Counted from the stretch's first letter, positions 11,057 to 24,705 are shown. The stretch is 64,000 bases of DNA from Aphrophora alni (GCA_963513935.1 OY740773.1:95341291-95405290); one strand, 5' to 3'. The notes: generated by a model not told the origin, from the sequence alone. Numbers and translations are program-made.

Positions 11057-11930
11057 GTAAATGTATGTTTGTAAAGAATCACATTTCTTTAAAAAGGGTA
11101 TCCAGTACATATAAGGCGATTTTATGCGTTAAATTGAATGTTTGAAAGTTAATTATTTCTTTTTGATAATATAATGGTAATTTATATTTTTCAATGTTAT
11201 TTTTAAATGAAATAATGTATTACTATATTCAGATTTGAATATGGTTGATTTTAAAATTAAAAAATCGATAATATTTCCTTTTTGGCCGATATATATATAA
11301 TATATTTTTAATATATCCAATTATTTTATTTTATGTAGATCTACTGCGTAAAAGTAAAAATTGAAATAACTTTAATTATAATCACAAAGTTATATACATA
11401 ACTCAAACTAACTATTTCCATAATCAATTGTGGAAATTGTTAAATACTAACTTTTGCTTTAGGAAAAGAAACGTTATTATTTATAATAGCAAAGGAAATT
11501 TTAATATAGGGAACGGGAATAATATACCTTAAATAAAAATAACTAATAATATAACATTAGTAAGAGGTAATTTAAATATGCAGATAAATTCCATAAACGT
11601 GTATTGTACAAACGTTTATTAATTAAAAACATAATTATTATAATAGTACTAAATCTCATATTGACTGAATAGCCTACTCTAAATGAAAATGTAATTATAT
11701 AATTCTCGCGTCAAAAAAATAATATTTATTTATTGATTTACGTGTAACAAACAGAAACTAAACTATAGATAAAGTGATAAGTTTAAAAATAAATGCTTTT
11801 TTAAATATAATTTTCTCTTTAAAACTCCTAATAGTCAGAAAATAGAACTGTTTAAACAATTGAGTGTTATTAATCTCTGTAATAAATACAGAAAAATAAT
11901 TAGATATTTTAGTGTGAATTTAAACAAACA

Positions 11931-12224
11931 ATGAAGTTTATAATATTTATCCTCACTATAACATGTTATCCCGGTGGAGTTCTATTAGGATGGGGTCAAC
12001 AGAGAAACCAATCTGGAGTCAGAATCGGGACATCTGGTAGGGGTAGCAGTAGTAGTGTAACAGGAAGAGGAGGAAGTGGAATTAAACTTGGGGTTGCAAA
12101 TAAAGGATTTACAATGAGAAATATTAGCACTACATCTACTACCACTACAACACAACCTCCGGAGGTGCCTACTTCTCCTCCTTTAGAGGCTCACAATTAT
12201 CATGGCCGCCTTCCTAAACTTCAC
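11931..12224 (+). CDS. Nmdar2-like receptor, first coding exon
   Basis: The 98 codons start at the ATG at 11931, shortly after a plausible acceptor at 11911-11912, and end at CAC just before the donor 'gtaagt' (12225), phase 0. Residues 1-18 (MKFIIFILTITCYPGGVL) form a signal peptide with a hydrophobic core, as expected for a receptor with an extracellular N-terminus. Residues 20-60 are Gly/Ser-rich with basic residues. Residues 66-75 are a Thr-rich run, followed by a Pro-rich stretch and AHNYHGRLPKLH. Such a signal peptide plus low-complexity linker before the conserved domain is common in insect NMDA receptor 2 subunits, but the linker is not diagnostic. Identity comes from the next exon. 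The frame closes soon after the donor (stop at 12267-12269), supporting a true exon end. Confidence 0.62.
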
Positions 12225-12631
12225 GTAAGTTTTTTGATATTCCAACTTATAATTCATTTAAATTTATAACGTATGTTGTAAATGGTTACACAGATTAAAT
12301 ATATTGAGCAAAACTTGTAGTCAATAGTTAAGTAAACACAAATTTCTATTATGTACAAATCTTGTGAGGTATCTTGTAATGGTAATAGAAGTATTTTATT
12401 AACTATTACTTTTTGTAAAATAGTTTCCAGAATCACAAGTTATTCTTTTATTTATATTAATTATTTATGGACAAAAATCAATAAATTGTTTTTTAATGTT
12501 TTTATTGCTCGATTATAATGGTCAAATATGCTTTTTTCGTTAAAAAAGAAAGACAAAAATGTACATTTTAATACGTTATGTACTGTTTTGTACTTAATAA
12601 TATACAGTATTTATGTATATTGATATTTTAG

Positions 12632-12788
12632 GTCGGATTAGTAGTGCCCCAGAGATCTTTCGCAGTGCGAGACTATCACAAAGCCGTTACAAACGCTCGG
12701 TCGTCGCTGGCAAGAAAACTGTCGCTCTTCAAGAAATACGATATTCAAGCTCACATGGCAATGAAGACTCTCACACCAAGCCCAACAG
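12632..12788 (+). CDS. Nmdar2-like receptor, second coding exon (start of ligand-binding-like ATD)
   Basis: This 157-bp exon lies between 'gatattttag' (AG at 12630-12631) and the donor 'gtaatg' at 12789, phase 0 in and phase 1 out. It encodes 52 residues plus one base: VGLVVPQRSFAVRDYHKAVT at the start, LSLFKKYDIQAHMAMK in the middle and TLTPSPT at the end. From memory of the family this resembles the first beta strand and helix of the amino-terminal domain of insect NMDA receptor subunit 2, including the 'LTPSPT' close. NMDA receptors are glutamate-gated cation channels at synapses; subunit 2 carries the glutamate site. The intron before it is 407 bp. No third exon was found, so this is the 5' piece of a larger gene. 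An unrelated secreted or membrane protein cannot be excluded without a database search. Confidence 0.65.
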
Positions 12789-14112
12789 GTAATGGATAAT
12801 ATATAACTACTTAAGTCACTTAATTGTTAGTTGGTACGTTAGAATTTCTATGTGTATTCTTGTACAACAATTAGCTTATAAAATAATGAAATCATTCCTA
12901 TGCTGTAGACATTTTCCGTTAGGGAAACTGGATTGCTTTTCGATTGTTTTGCGGCATACCCTTTTTATGTAGGAAATACATATTACTGTAGGAAGCACAT
13001 TTTACGTAATATCAAAATAAAAGTACAGACAATAGGCGTACCGCCAAAGAGTCGAAGAACAATATTGGAATATAAGCTAAAGCAACGAAAGTTTCAACTC
13101 TGAGAACATGTTTTATTATGCTTTCTATTACGTAGGGTGGTTTCTAAATTACATTTTAATTATTTGTTTAGTTGAAAAATTATTTTCTCTCCCCCTACCT
13201 ATTTTGTATACAGTATCAATTTTCAAAATGTATCACAAAAATCGATTAAAATTTACTTAAAACATAAATCCACTATTTTAAAATTTTGGTACATGCAATT
13301 TAAAAAACTTTAGATAATATTTTTAATAACGGAAAATATTAAATGTTTCCAATCTTTACATTGAAAAAATTTCACAAATTCATTATCTCTTGCTTATAAA
13401 AATTATTGTAAACTTATTCTATATCATACGTAACGAATCATGTCAGTTTGGTAATAACCAATAGTAGAGCAAGAGTACCGAGCGCATTGTTGTCAATTCG
13501 AACAGCTCTCTGTATGAGGCTAACCTCGAGCGAAGTTACCGACGTCTTGTAATGCTAATAAAATTGCTTAAATACGTAGTTTGATTATTTTTGCATAGTT
13601 TGGTTTAACAGTAACAATTATTTCTCCTGTTATGATACCAATAACTTAGTACAAAAATAAATATTAGTTTTTAATTGAAGTTTCTTTTAATTTTTAAGGG
13701 GAAAGATTTCTATTACATGAACAATTTCTGATGATTAGTTTAAAAGGAAGGAAACGAGCTAAGGCCATTTTTTTTTAAACTTCAATCAATTATGTTCTTT
13801 TCAGCTGTGATGCAAAATTAAATGCAGTACCTATAACTTCCCGAGCGCCTTAAGCGAACGTAATTACAGAAATCGCGGAGCTAAACGCTGTCACAGCGGG
13901 GGAACTATTTGGTAAACCCGCACGGTCCTTATTGGTTTTTTCAAAGCTGCCTAATAGCTCCCACCTAAACGGACTTAATTCGTAGCGGCTTGTATAAGAA
14001 AAAGCTGTTAAGAAAACAAAGTTTTTTAATTTTTAAAAAAACCTAAAGTGCATTAAATTACTTCTCTGGCATAAGATATTTTGGTTTTAGGGCTTGTGAG
14101 ATGGGATATTTA
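12789..14112 (+). other. Probable intron after the second coding exon
   Basis: It begins with the donor 'gtaatg'. No exon continuing the receptor in phase 1 was found. A pyrimidine-rich 'tatgttcttttcag' at about 13791-13804 looks like an acceptor, but the sequence after it hits a stop within five codons in the required phase. A GC-richer patch lies near 13840-13960. Confidence 0.45.
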
Positions 14113-14252
14113 ATAAAATAAAACTTAAACACAAATTCTCGCAAACGTTTATTTATTTAAACGCGTTTCAATGACAATGACATCATCCTACACGAGCTAC
14201 AAGAACTAAACTTTATAGATTACTGTACTGTTCTGTTTAAGTTTTATTTTAT
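14113..14252. mobile_element. Repeat B MITE, 140 bp, perfect 18-bp TIRs
   Basis: The left end 'ataaaataaaacttaaac' (14113-14130) is an exact inverted match to 14235-14252. Next to the left end come 'acaaattctcgcaaacg' and 'aaacgcgtttcaatgacaa', the same blocks as in the other repeat B copies. The right internal arm is mostly deleted. The element is noncoding. Perfect TIRs suggest later mobility than the other copies. Confidence 0.75.
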
Positions 14253-14869
14253 CAAACATTCATATATTATAAGAGTTGCAATATAATAAATTTTAATTCG
14301 TGTATGTGAAAAATAATAATAACAAATTAACAAGTTGCAAGAGGAGATTTAAAATAATATTTTAAGGTTATGAAACGATTAAGAGAGGTTAAGCCGTGTC
14401 ACCACCACACTTACTACTTTTAAATAAATACTCCGTGTTATCGCGACAATAATGTACATTCGACTTGGCTTAATTGCGCTTCGGCTAGCAAGTTCTTTGA
14501 ACTCGCTACGAATGTCACCATTCAACCTAGCCTGCTAAAGTTTGACAAATGTTTCGTATACAAACCCCCAATTTCATAACGCGTGGTAAGTTGGTTTTTC
14601 TTGCTGATGATTTATTATTTTTATTTCCTAACGCCGTTCTGCACCCTCGTTAGCTAGCTACTTGTGTTGGCCAGAATAATAAAGTAGTAGAATCGGACTA
14701 TAATATACTCCATCATCTTAAGCAGAATCAAATTTTTTTGATTACAAAAATAATAATAGTAGTCATATTTATTTGTATTAAGTCCTTTACAACAGAGTTG
14801 GGTGACATAAATTTACATAAGTTTTTACCCATAGTTACCAGTAGTCTCGTGCTCGCACGCTCACGCGTT
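14253..14869. other. Noncoding intron sequence
   Basis: No gene or element was recognised. A somewhat GC-richer patch lies at 14440-14600. Confidence 0.4.
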
Positions 14870-15010
14870 GGTTTTTTGTTTTTCCAACCCTGACGCTATT
14901 CAAGCATTCGAGGGCCAAGGGTTTTTATTTTATGTTCTCATATTTTTTCTATTAGGGGATGATGGCCGAGAAGGTTTTTCTCTTTAAACAAGGTAAAAGC
15001 AATGTGAAAT
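14870..15010 (+). repeat. Repeat A, 3' half
   Basis: 'ccctgacgctattcaagc', 'attcgagggccaaggg', 'ttttattttatgttctca', 'ggggatgatggccgag' and 'ctctttaaacaaggta' match the consensus order. The 5' half is absent. Confidence 0.75.
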
Positions 15011-15103
15011 TCTGGTTACATTCGTTACAATAGTAACGATACATTTAGTAGAAGTTTATTATATTAGCTAACCCCTTGGTATTTTGTTATCATACGTGAG
15101 CTA

Positions 15104-15786
15104 TCCAGAAAGTAACAGACGTAACAAGAAGGCGGCAATGGGTGGGTGGCGTCAGAATGTTTCCACACTCCGTGGTGGCTAGAGCATTGTTCCTATTGTA
15201 TTTTTTTATACAGTGGAGTTTTAAAATGAGCGCTGTGATTGAAAATCCCGCCAGTTGTGAAGGGCGTGGTGTGATAAGGTTTGCGTGGCCAAACAATCAA
15301 TTCAGAGAGGTATTGTGAAGCACTCCAAAAATTAAAACGCGCGCTACAAAACTAGCGTTGGGAAAAACTTAGCGGGAAAGTTTTGTTTTTTCACAACAAC
15401 GCCCGTCCACACACGGCCAAGCGTACCCAAGAGCTCTTGGACGATTTTGGATGGAAAGTTTTCAATCATCCGCCGTACAGCCCGGATTTGGCGCCGAGCG
15501 ATTTCCATCTGTTCCCAGTGATGAAGACATGGCTCGCTACGCAACGCTTTGACACTGACGCTGAACTCCATGCCGGTGTAAACCAGTGGTTGAACTCGCA
15601 GGCGGCAGATTTGTACAAAGAGGGTATGAAAAGCTTGTACCACGTTATGATAAATGCCTTAATTTATATGGTGAGTATGTAGAAAAATAGCTTAAGAGTT
15701 TACCTTCAAAATGTATATAATAAAAATTGTTACTTTAATTTTTCACTTTGTTACTGTTTATTTCAAAGCTGTTGTTACTTTCTGGA
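15104..15786 (+). mobile_element. Internally deleted mariner element with TIRs and TA duplications
   Basis: The left end 'tccagaaagtaaca' (15104-15117) and the right end 'tgttactttctgga' (15773-15786) are exact inverted repeats, each flanked by TA (15102-15103 and 15787-15788). The length is 683 bp, about half of a full mariner (roughly 1.3 kb). The missing part is the middle of the transposase gene. The ends are intact, so the copy could in principle have been moved by a related transposase. Confidence 0.85.
15226..15690 (+). pseudogene. Mariner transposase, deleted and frameshifted
   Basis: The start MSAVIENPASCEGRGVIRF matches the beginning of irritans-type mariner transposases. After about 28 residues a large deletion joins to YCEALQKLKRALQN, a stop, then KLSGKVLFFHNNARPHTA and NHPPYSPDLAPSDFHLFPVM. 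After a one-base frame change the end KLVPRYDKCLNLYGEYVEK is followed by the stop at 15688-15690. The HTH domain and the first catalytic Asp are lost. The second Asp, normally in 'HDN', is Asn (HNN), which by itself should abolish DDD catalysis; the third motif (SPDLAPSD) is kept. The product would be inactive. The frame changes, stop and deletion mark a dead gene. Confidence 0.9.
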
Positions 15787-15790
15787 TAGT

Positions 15791-16138
15791 ACTGGTAAAT
15801 TCTATTTTCATTTAAATAAAAATGAGTGAGAATGAAATAGAAAAATGGACTTAGGCAAAATTATGTAAATAGTACGTGTGTAAAAGTTTCTTTACTGCAC
15901 TCTTGAAATTAAGCAACGAGGCGATAGCCTCTCGTGCTGTAAAGAAACCTTTTACACCACTTCTCTTGGGCAAATATCTATTTCACATGCAAATTTGTTC
16001 TAAGCGTGGTGTAATCGTAATTTATGGACTCTTTACACCACTCAGTATCGTAAAGAGATTCATTACACAGTTCAACATGTGGAAGTAAGTAAAAGAATAA
16101 AACACTTACTACAAACAAATATTATCATTTCTCTCCTT
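15791..16138. other. Noncoding stretch
   Basis: There is a tandem-like wording of 'gtaaagaaaccttttacacc' and 'gtaatcg...tttacaccactcagt' at 15880-16060 with inverted fragments. No gene was recognised. Confidence 0.35.
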
Positions 16139-16890
16139 TAATAATGCAGTACTTCTTGAAATTTATAGAATTTTTTTGCCACAATGTTACTTGAAGAAGC
16201 ACGTATTAGTCCTATTTTAACGACGCCTGTACATTTGTAATCCGTGTTTAAAATCATTTAAATGATAAGTTTGATAAAAAGAGATTAAGAAAGAAAGCCC
16301 ATTGTATTTTTCAGTTTTTATGTATGTTATTGACGATCAGGTGTGAGTTTTATCGCAAAAGAAATTGGTTTAATCAAAATTTATTGTGACAAATTCTAGA
16401 GTGTTATAGATTGTGTATAGAGTGTTATAAACGTCTATGTTAAAAACTATAGAAATATATGTCCAGTCACCTAAAAACACGTCGATATTATCTTTAAATT
16501 AGTCATCTTAAGATCATAAATTATTTTAGCCAGAAATTAGTGTTTTAATAGTTGAAATGAAGTTGAACTTACTTCCTAGATGTTTAACCATCAGGGGCTC
16601 ATTTTAATATTGAGTACGGGCTTGGCAATCCCTAGGGGACTTAGCTGGATCTACATCTTTTTGTGTAGTCTTAGATTAGACTTTAATCTCTTTAACCTTT
16701 CCTATCCGGTCTCTCTTGACCAACTCTTGTTCATTTCCGACCCTGACACTGTAAGAGTATTTGAAGGCTGGGGAGGGGTCTCCTTATTTTATCTTCCTTT
16801 TTTCTTTTTTTATAATGTGAAAATAACCGTGATGTTTTCCCCTTTAAACAACAAAGGTAAAAACACTTTTAAATTCTGGAATGAAAACAA
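16139..16890 (+). repeat. Direct duplication unit 1, ending in a repeat A copy
   Basis: Bases 16139-16576 resemble 17120-17530 ('cagtacttcttgaaatttat', 'cgatcaggtgtgagtttt', 'aacacgtcgatattatcttt'), and both run into a repeat A copy (here 16577-16890). The similarity is old, with many substitutions and indels. Within the repeat A part are 'gagtacgggcttggcaatcc', 'tagctggatctacatc', 'ctctcttgaccaactcttgt' and 'cctttaaacaacaaa'. Confidence 0.7.
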
Positions 16891-17119
16891 AATAAATCTA
16901 ATATTTCCCTATGAAGTGTTGTGGATTCATGTATAATAATTGGACTATTTTATTTCTAATCTATTCAGAAACTTAGTGTTTCCTTATACACTTAAAAAAA
17001 TTCGAGCCTTTTTAAGTTTGGGTTTTCAAATAATACTATCTGTTCATGAGAAAGAAAATTATATTTTATAGTGTATAAAACATTTACTATGTAAATAAAA
17101 ATTATAATTTTCCTTATTT

Positions 17120-17800
17120 AATAATTCAGTACTTATTAAAATTTATAGAACAATTAATTTATGTGCATTTTTTTGTTATAACTGTATAAAAATCAGTTGA
17201 ATACCAAAGTTAATATAATATAAAGGGGCAATAATCAGTCCATTTTCGTAATCAGTTTTGAATTCAAATAATACTGTAAGTTTGAATAAACAACTTTATT
17301 TTCGTTTTTGAGGATCAGGTATGAGTTTTCAGCAAACAAATTTATTTAATCAAGCTTGTGAATGATTTAGTCGGTGTTTGCATTTTTAATAGACTGTGTT
17401 AAAATCTCTGTTAAAAACAACAGTAATAACACGTCGAGAATGCCTTTATATTAGTCGTTTTAGAATCAGAAACTATTTAGCTCAAAATTTGTGATTTAAT
17501 AAGTGTAATGCAGTTCTACATACTTCCAAGATGTTAAACCCTTAGGGGCTCACTTTGTTAAGTACGGACTTGGTGATTTTGAAGGAACCTACCTGGATCT
17601 ACACATTTCCCCCTTATACTTGGGTTAGATCCATCTCTTATATATTTCCTATTAGGACTCTCTTGATCTCTCCTATTCTTGAAACTATTAAAGTTTTCGA
17701 GGGCTAAGCGAGTTTATTTTATGTTATTATTTATTTTTTATGTAAGTTGGTGTTGACCGAGAGGTTTTTTGTCTTTAAACAACGAGAAAAAATCTCAGAT
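17120..17800 (+). repeat. Direct duplication unit 2, ending in a repeat A copy
   Basis: This is the partner of 16139-16890, about 0.98 kb downstream. Its repeat A part is 17531-17800 ('ggggctcactttgttaagta', 'tacctggatctacaca', 'cttgggttagatccatctct', 'gtctttaaacaacgaga'). Either repeat A is only the 3' part of a longer element, or a segment containing one copy was duplicated. Confidence 0.7.
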
Positions 17801-18484
17801 GCTTATACACATACTAAATCTTCTTCCTAATGTATATGTGGTGTTCGTATTTAGACAAAATCGATATTGTTATGTTAGATGTAATAATTTATGTAGATAA
17901 CAGTGGCTTAAAAAGAAATAGAAAATAAGCTTGATAACATTTATTTGAGAAATAAATATTTTGGTGGTTTTTCTCCTCTACAAATTCAATAAATCTTAAA
18001 TTAATGGCGTTAGTAAACTCATGTAGAAAATTATTACATCCTGTTTGATATTATTTATTTGATAATTACGGGAATATTGGGGATTTTAAACTTAGATTTA
18101 AATTACAAACTATTTGACCCTTCGTTACCTAGCAACTGGAGTAAGCTTTGAAGATCTTAGTTTTCAGCTATAATGCCACCTAGAACAATGAATAAAGCTA
18201 TCTTTGAGATATATGTGAAGTGCTACTTAATGTCCTAAAGAGTATTGTAAAGCATAGAATAACCTTTATATTGGTGTATATATGCCTCGTCAATGTGTTA
18301 TGTCAGTGTACCAAACACTAGTCTGTTCGGGCACCCGAACGCTTGGAAGTTATGATCTTTTTCAGATCCTTGCGATAATTGGTTCTTAACGATTTTATCT
18401 TATTACATACATCTTCATTTGTTCCGTTTGGCTTCATTTATTTATAACAATACATAAACTTGTCCAATGCCGATTTACGTTTGA

Positions 18485-18625
18485 CTTTGTTCTTATTTCA
18501 TGCAGTCTTCGCTAGACCCGTCTCATCTTTCAAGTCAGGTTTGCCTTGACCAACTCTTATTCTTTCCCGGCTCCGACGCTATTATAGTATTCGAGGGCTA
18601 GAGTAGTCTATATTTTTGGAATTGT
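18485..18625 (+). repeat. Repeat A, middle part
   Basis: 'catgcagtcttcgctagac', 'gccttgaccaactcttattc', 'tccgacgctattatagtat' and 'tcgagggctagagtagtct' match repeat A. Both ends are missing. Confidence 0.7.
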
Positions 18626-20923
<2,298 letters not shown>

Positions 20924-21078
20924 TGAACAAACACAATTTATTATTATTTTTAACTAAATTAAAAACCTGCCAAAAAGTTACAATATGATCAGTGCGACGT
21001 TATTATGAAGCTAGACTGTGTTACTAGTTTTAATTAGTTACTAGTTACTAATTTTATTACAAAATACAAAACATACAT

Positions 21079-21745
21079 TCATCGCTTTAGTAAAAACTGT
21101 ATAATAAATATAAATAAAACAACAAGAGATTCCGATGCCCTTGAATGAACATCCATGTGAGAAGTGACTATATTATTATGGTCACTTTCATTGTGGTAAA
21201 TTGCTACTCCTCTCGCAGCAACATTCTCTCGCTTATACTTTGCTATGCAATGAAAATTCGGAATGTTGATGTTTTGCCCATCTCTCAGATGTGTTTCCGA
21301 TAGTATAACTATTGTACATTGTTTGAATACGCTGTCATACAGATCGAGTGCATGTGCAATGAGACTTTGACTATTTATTGAATAAAAACTTATTCCTGTC
21401 CTATTAGAAAAAAATAAAACTTCCCAAAGACTCAATAATTGTTGGTAGTCTATTGAGTGATAATCTTTGAAATCCTCTCTGTATATCTGTTGTGCCTATA
21501 GAATTTCTTCTGCCGTGGTGGAAAATGTTGCTGTCATCTTTTGTAGTGATATATAAACCGTTAATACTCGTCACTCTCGATAAGGCAACATACACTAATT
21601 CTATGGAGTGGCTTTTGTCGTATTCATAAACAATCTCATCGAAAGTCCCACCCTGCGATTTATGTATCGTGATAGAACATGATGATATCAATGGCAAATG
21701 ATTTCTCCGAATGTTAATTGTTTTATTATTATTCATCGGTATCAC
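21079..21745 (-). pseudogene. Helentron fossil: Pif1-type helicase C-terminus fused to EEP endonuclease
   Basis: Reading the minus strand from 21745, one frame gives SSCSITIHKSQGGTFDEIVY and ELVYVALSRVTSINGLYIT, the last conserved helicase motifs of Helitron/Pif1 SF1 helicases (T-x-HKSQG and VALSR). Near 21415-21425, in an A/T homopolymer, the frame shifts by one. The second frame continues NRTGISFYSINSQSLIAHAL and VILSETHLRDG, then RGVAIYHNESD, an endonuclease/exonuclease/phosphatase (apurinic-like) domain with its Asn and Glu metal-site motifs (N-SQSL, SETHL). Helicase followed by a C-terminal EEP domain is diagnostic of Helentrons, the rolling-circle elements of animals, rather than canonical Helitrons. 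The Rep and most helicase motifs upstream are missing and the endonuclease stops early, so this is a dead 3' fragment. Confidence 0.85.
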
Positions 21746-21850
21746 GGATGACCTTCACCAAAACCCCCTCCCCTCCGTCGCCCCTTCTCCCCGCATACAC
21801 CCACCCTTCCCTTGGGTGGTTTTTGGGTTAAAAAAAACTTTCTCCCAAAG
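21746..21850. other. C-rich tract beside the Helentron fossil
   Basis: A strongly C-rich block ('cccctcccctccgtcgcccc' and more) directly abuts the helicase remnant, where more helicase coding sequence would be expected. It probably marks the truncation junction. It has no coding signal. Confidence 0.45.
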
Positions 21851-23139
21851 CCAGAACGTTCAAAAAGTATACTAAAACGTATAATCGTCGATTTTTCTCA
21901 GTTTTAGCGTGACCCGGTTTTTCGACCAACACCTCATCGCAAGAAGTAATTTATTTTAAACAATTATAGCCTACATACTGGAAAATAACTTCAAAAATAA
22001 AGAAGAAGATTACTGGTTGCTACAACTTTATATTAATATCTGAATAATATTATCTGTATTACTATTTTTACATTTTTGTAAACATATATTTAATGTTTTG
22101 CAGGTTTTTATTTCTTTTGGAAAGAAATATATGATTCTGACTGTTTATGCAATTTTTTTAAAGAATTTCGGATTTACCTTTGGTCTTAAATGTATTATTA
22201 TATGACTCCGGGTGTTTAATAAATGAGTTCAGTTCCATTTTTGGCACTTAAATGAAAAATATTTTTTAAACTTTGAAAATAAAAAGACGCCTCGGGGTAA
22301 AATACATACGTATTTAAAAGTGGAGAAAGGGGTCAAACCACTATACCACTTAACGCAATGAGCTCCAACAGGGTTTTCCTGACAAGCACTAAAATGTTTA
22401 TACTTGTTTCATTTATCAACTTCGATGTAACTGATCTCCTTTCGAGCTGATGTATACAATAAGGGTACTTAATTTATATTATCAATTTAGATAGAGGTAC
22501 ATTGCGAATTCTAGAATGTCCATTTTTTCCTCCCCTGTATTTTCTATTAAGTGACTAACCTCTCGACAAAGGTTCCCGTTAAAATATTTTAGTTGCGCGA
22601 TTGAATCCATGTCTAAGAAGAAATCCAATGTTATAAGATATTTTTAACTCAATATACGGGTTGAAGGGGGTTGAACAGTTCTAATTTTGTGGATTTGGGT
22701 TCAGAACGTGTTAGTGTGTAAGGAATCGGAGCATGCAATACCATAAGTTGTCTCTGAAGTTACGATAAGTAGACTGTGAGATGGCAGCACTCACAAACGT
22801 CTGAGCTTCAGACCATACCGTGGAGATGGGCAACTCATATCTTTAATACATATGTAAAGTCAATGGATGTCACCAAAAATCAACAGTCGGACGTAATTGT
22901 CTTATACATAAAGATATCTTCTTTGTGGCAAATGGATACTTATTTATGATTATTATTATTAATTCAGGTGGGTAATAGAGGATCGTGGATCTTTTAAAAC
23001 TTGGTTGGCACAACGGTCACAGCCCAGACCTATCGACTAAAACTAAATACCACTCAGTCAGCCAGAACGTGATGAGGGACTATTACTAATACTCTAAATA
23101 ATGATTACTAAAATTAGATATAATATAATTAACTTACTT
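21851..23139. other. Noncoding intron sequence
   Basis: No gene or element was recognised in this 1.3 kb of ordinary AT-rich sequence. Confidence 0.4.
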
Positions 23140-23640
23140 AACAATATTATTGTACACTGGGATTGACTCTAACAAATAGTGTTCCCGATGTAGACACTAG
23201 CCTAAAATGGCCGCCATTCTACACTGCACCGGCGATCACGGAAACCCAAAAGTTTGCGCACCATTTAATCCGGGGTCGACTGACCCTACCCAATTTGACT
23301 ATTAAGCCATTATTTTTTGGGGGGTTTAAACTAGGAACAAAAAGATATGTACAATGATGAATCCGCGTTAAATGTGATACTTGCAGCCTTCCAACAGGTC
23401 CAGTTCCTTCCGAATGTGGTGCACAACTGGTTCTTCTTTCGTGCGTGACCCAACTTCTGAGAACGCAGGGTGGGGGAACATGCAAGGCATCATCCGCTGC
23501 CCCTACATTTGTGGCACCAGGCAACTGGTAAGGTACCGGATGCGGACACGTGACTGCCACCCCGAGTGCAGGGGGAATTGTGGTGGGCAGATCACCACAT
23601 CTTTATTTGCATAAAGTTGCAGCAAATCGTCTTTGTTTGT
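23140..23640. other. GC-richer block of unknown origin
   Basis: Base composition is clearly richer in G and C than the flanks, with CpG sites and long open frames on both strands (for example 23219-23560 on the minus strand). The + strand reads LAAFQQVQFLPNVVHNWFFF near 23380-23440 before stops. No conserved domain is recognised. It may be a decayed transposon or processed sequence. I do not call a gene. Confidence 0.35.
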
Positions 23641-23814
23641 ATTTTCTATTGAAAATATAAATGGATCAGGACATAACTTTAGGGACAATCTTATAATTCT
23701 CGACTTATACTTGCATCGTAGCCTCGGAAGATCATTATATTAATATGCGTTACATGAATCAACTCCAAGTCTCCTAAGCAGACATCTACGTAGTCTATGT
23801 TACTGTTTTCAATA

Positions 23815-23950
23815 GGTCCAACTAGGTTGGTTGGTTTAGGCGTGCATCTATATCGTTACACATCGGAATAACCGTCAAAGATTACGCAGGTTCGTACCCG
23901 GTTGTTGGCATTCATTTTCCATGTGTAATCTACTCCCCCCTCTTATTGGT
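23815..23950 (+). mobile_element. Possible tRNA-derived SINE
   Basis: 'ggttggtttaggcgtgcatc' resembles a Pol III A box, and 'caggttcgtacccggttg', about 50 bases later, resembles a B box/T-loop. Cloverleaf pairing is poor, so it is not a tRNA gene. No second copy occurs in the window to confirm a SINE family. Confidence 0.35.
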
Positions 23951-24184
23951 CTACCGGGCATAAACAAAAAACGTTTTGCTGAAATATATACGATTGTATA
24001 CGAAATTTGTTTACTGCTTTGCTTATCATGTACAATTATTTATTTATACTAAAAAAAAACTATTTATTAAGATGGCATTTTTTAAACTAACTAATAATTT
24101 TCTAAATAAATAAATTGACATATAAAAAATTATCTTGAAAACTATAACTCTAAAAGTTGATTTATAGTTAACCTTTTTTTATTG

Positions 24185-24450
24185 ATTAAACCCTCAGACT
24201 CTCATTTTATAATACGGGCTTGGCAATCCCAAAGGAACCGAACTGTGTCAACGCCTTTCTTCATGTTGTCGTGGGTTAGATCCTCTCAACTTTCTTATCA
24301 GGTCTCTGTTTACCAACTCTTGTTTCTTTCCGACCCTACGCTATTAAAGTATTTGAAGGTTAGGGGTCTTTGTTTTACGTTCTTATTTCCTTTTTGTTAC
24401 GAGTTTATAAGTCGATAATGACTGAGAGGTTTTTTACGTTTTTTATTTTA
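24185..24450 (+). repeat. Repeat A, near full-length copy
   Basis: 'aaaccctcagactctcattt', 'tacgggcttggcaatcccaa', 'gtcgtgggttagatcc', 'tcttatcaggtctctg', 'ccgaccctacgctattaaag' and 'aatgactgagaggtttttt' are in consensus order. Confidence 0.8.
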
Positions 24451-24494
24451 AACGATACGATAAAATAAAATCTATAATGAGGATATATGAAATT

Positions 24495-24705
24495 GTGATC
24501 CCTCTTATTCATCTTTACTATCAGGCCTCTCTTGACCAACTCTTGCTATTTTCCAATCCGGGCTCTATTAGAATATTAATGGGCTAAGGGTCTTTGTTTT
24601 CTTCTTCTTCTTTTATTTTATTTTTTAAATTTTTTTATTTTTATTTTTTTTAAAAGGAAACGATTACCGAGGGATAATTTGCCTTTAAACGGCAAGGAAA
24701 AATTA
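24495..24705 (+). repeat. Repeat A, second copy directly behind the first
   Basis: It starts in the middle of the consensus ('gatccctcttattcatc') and continues 'tatcaggcctctcttgacca', 'gggctaagggtctttg', an expanded T-rich segment and 'cctttaaacggcaaggaaaa'. Truncated copy. Confidence 0.75.

Noticed and set aside
13791..13830. Acceptor-like 'tatgttcttttcag' as start of a third receptor exon
   Set aside because: In the phase needed after 12788 the reading stops within a few codons and does not give the expected amino-terminal-domain sequence.
16580..16936. 118-codon frame
   Set aside because: It is inside repeat A and its frame is not conserved in other copies.
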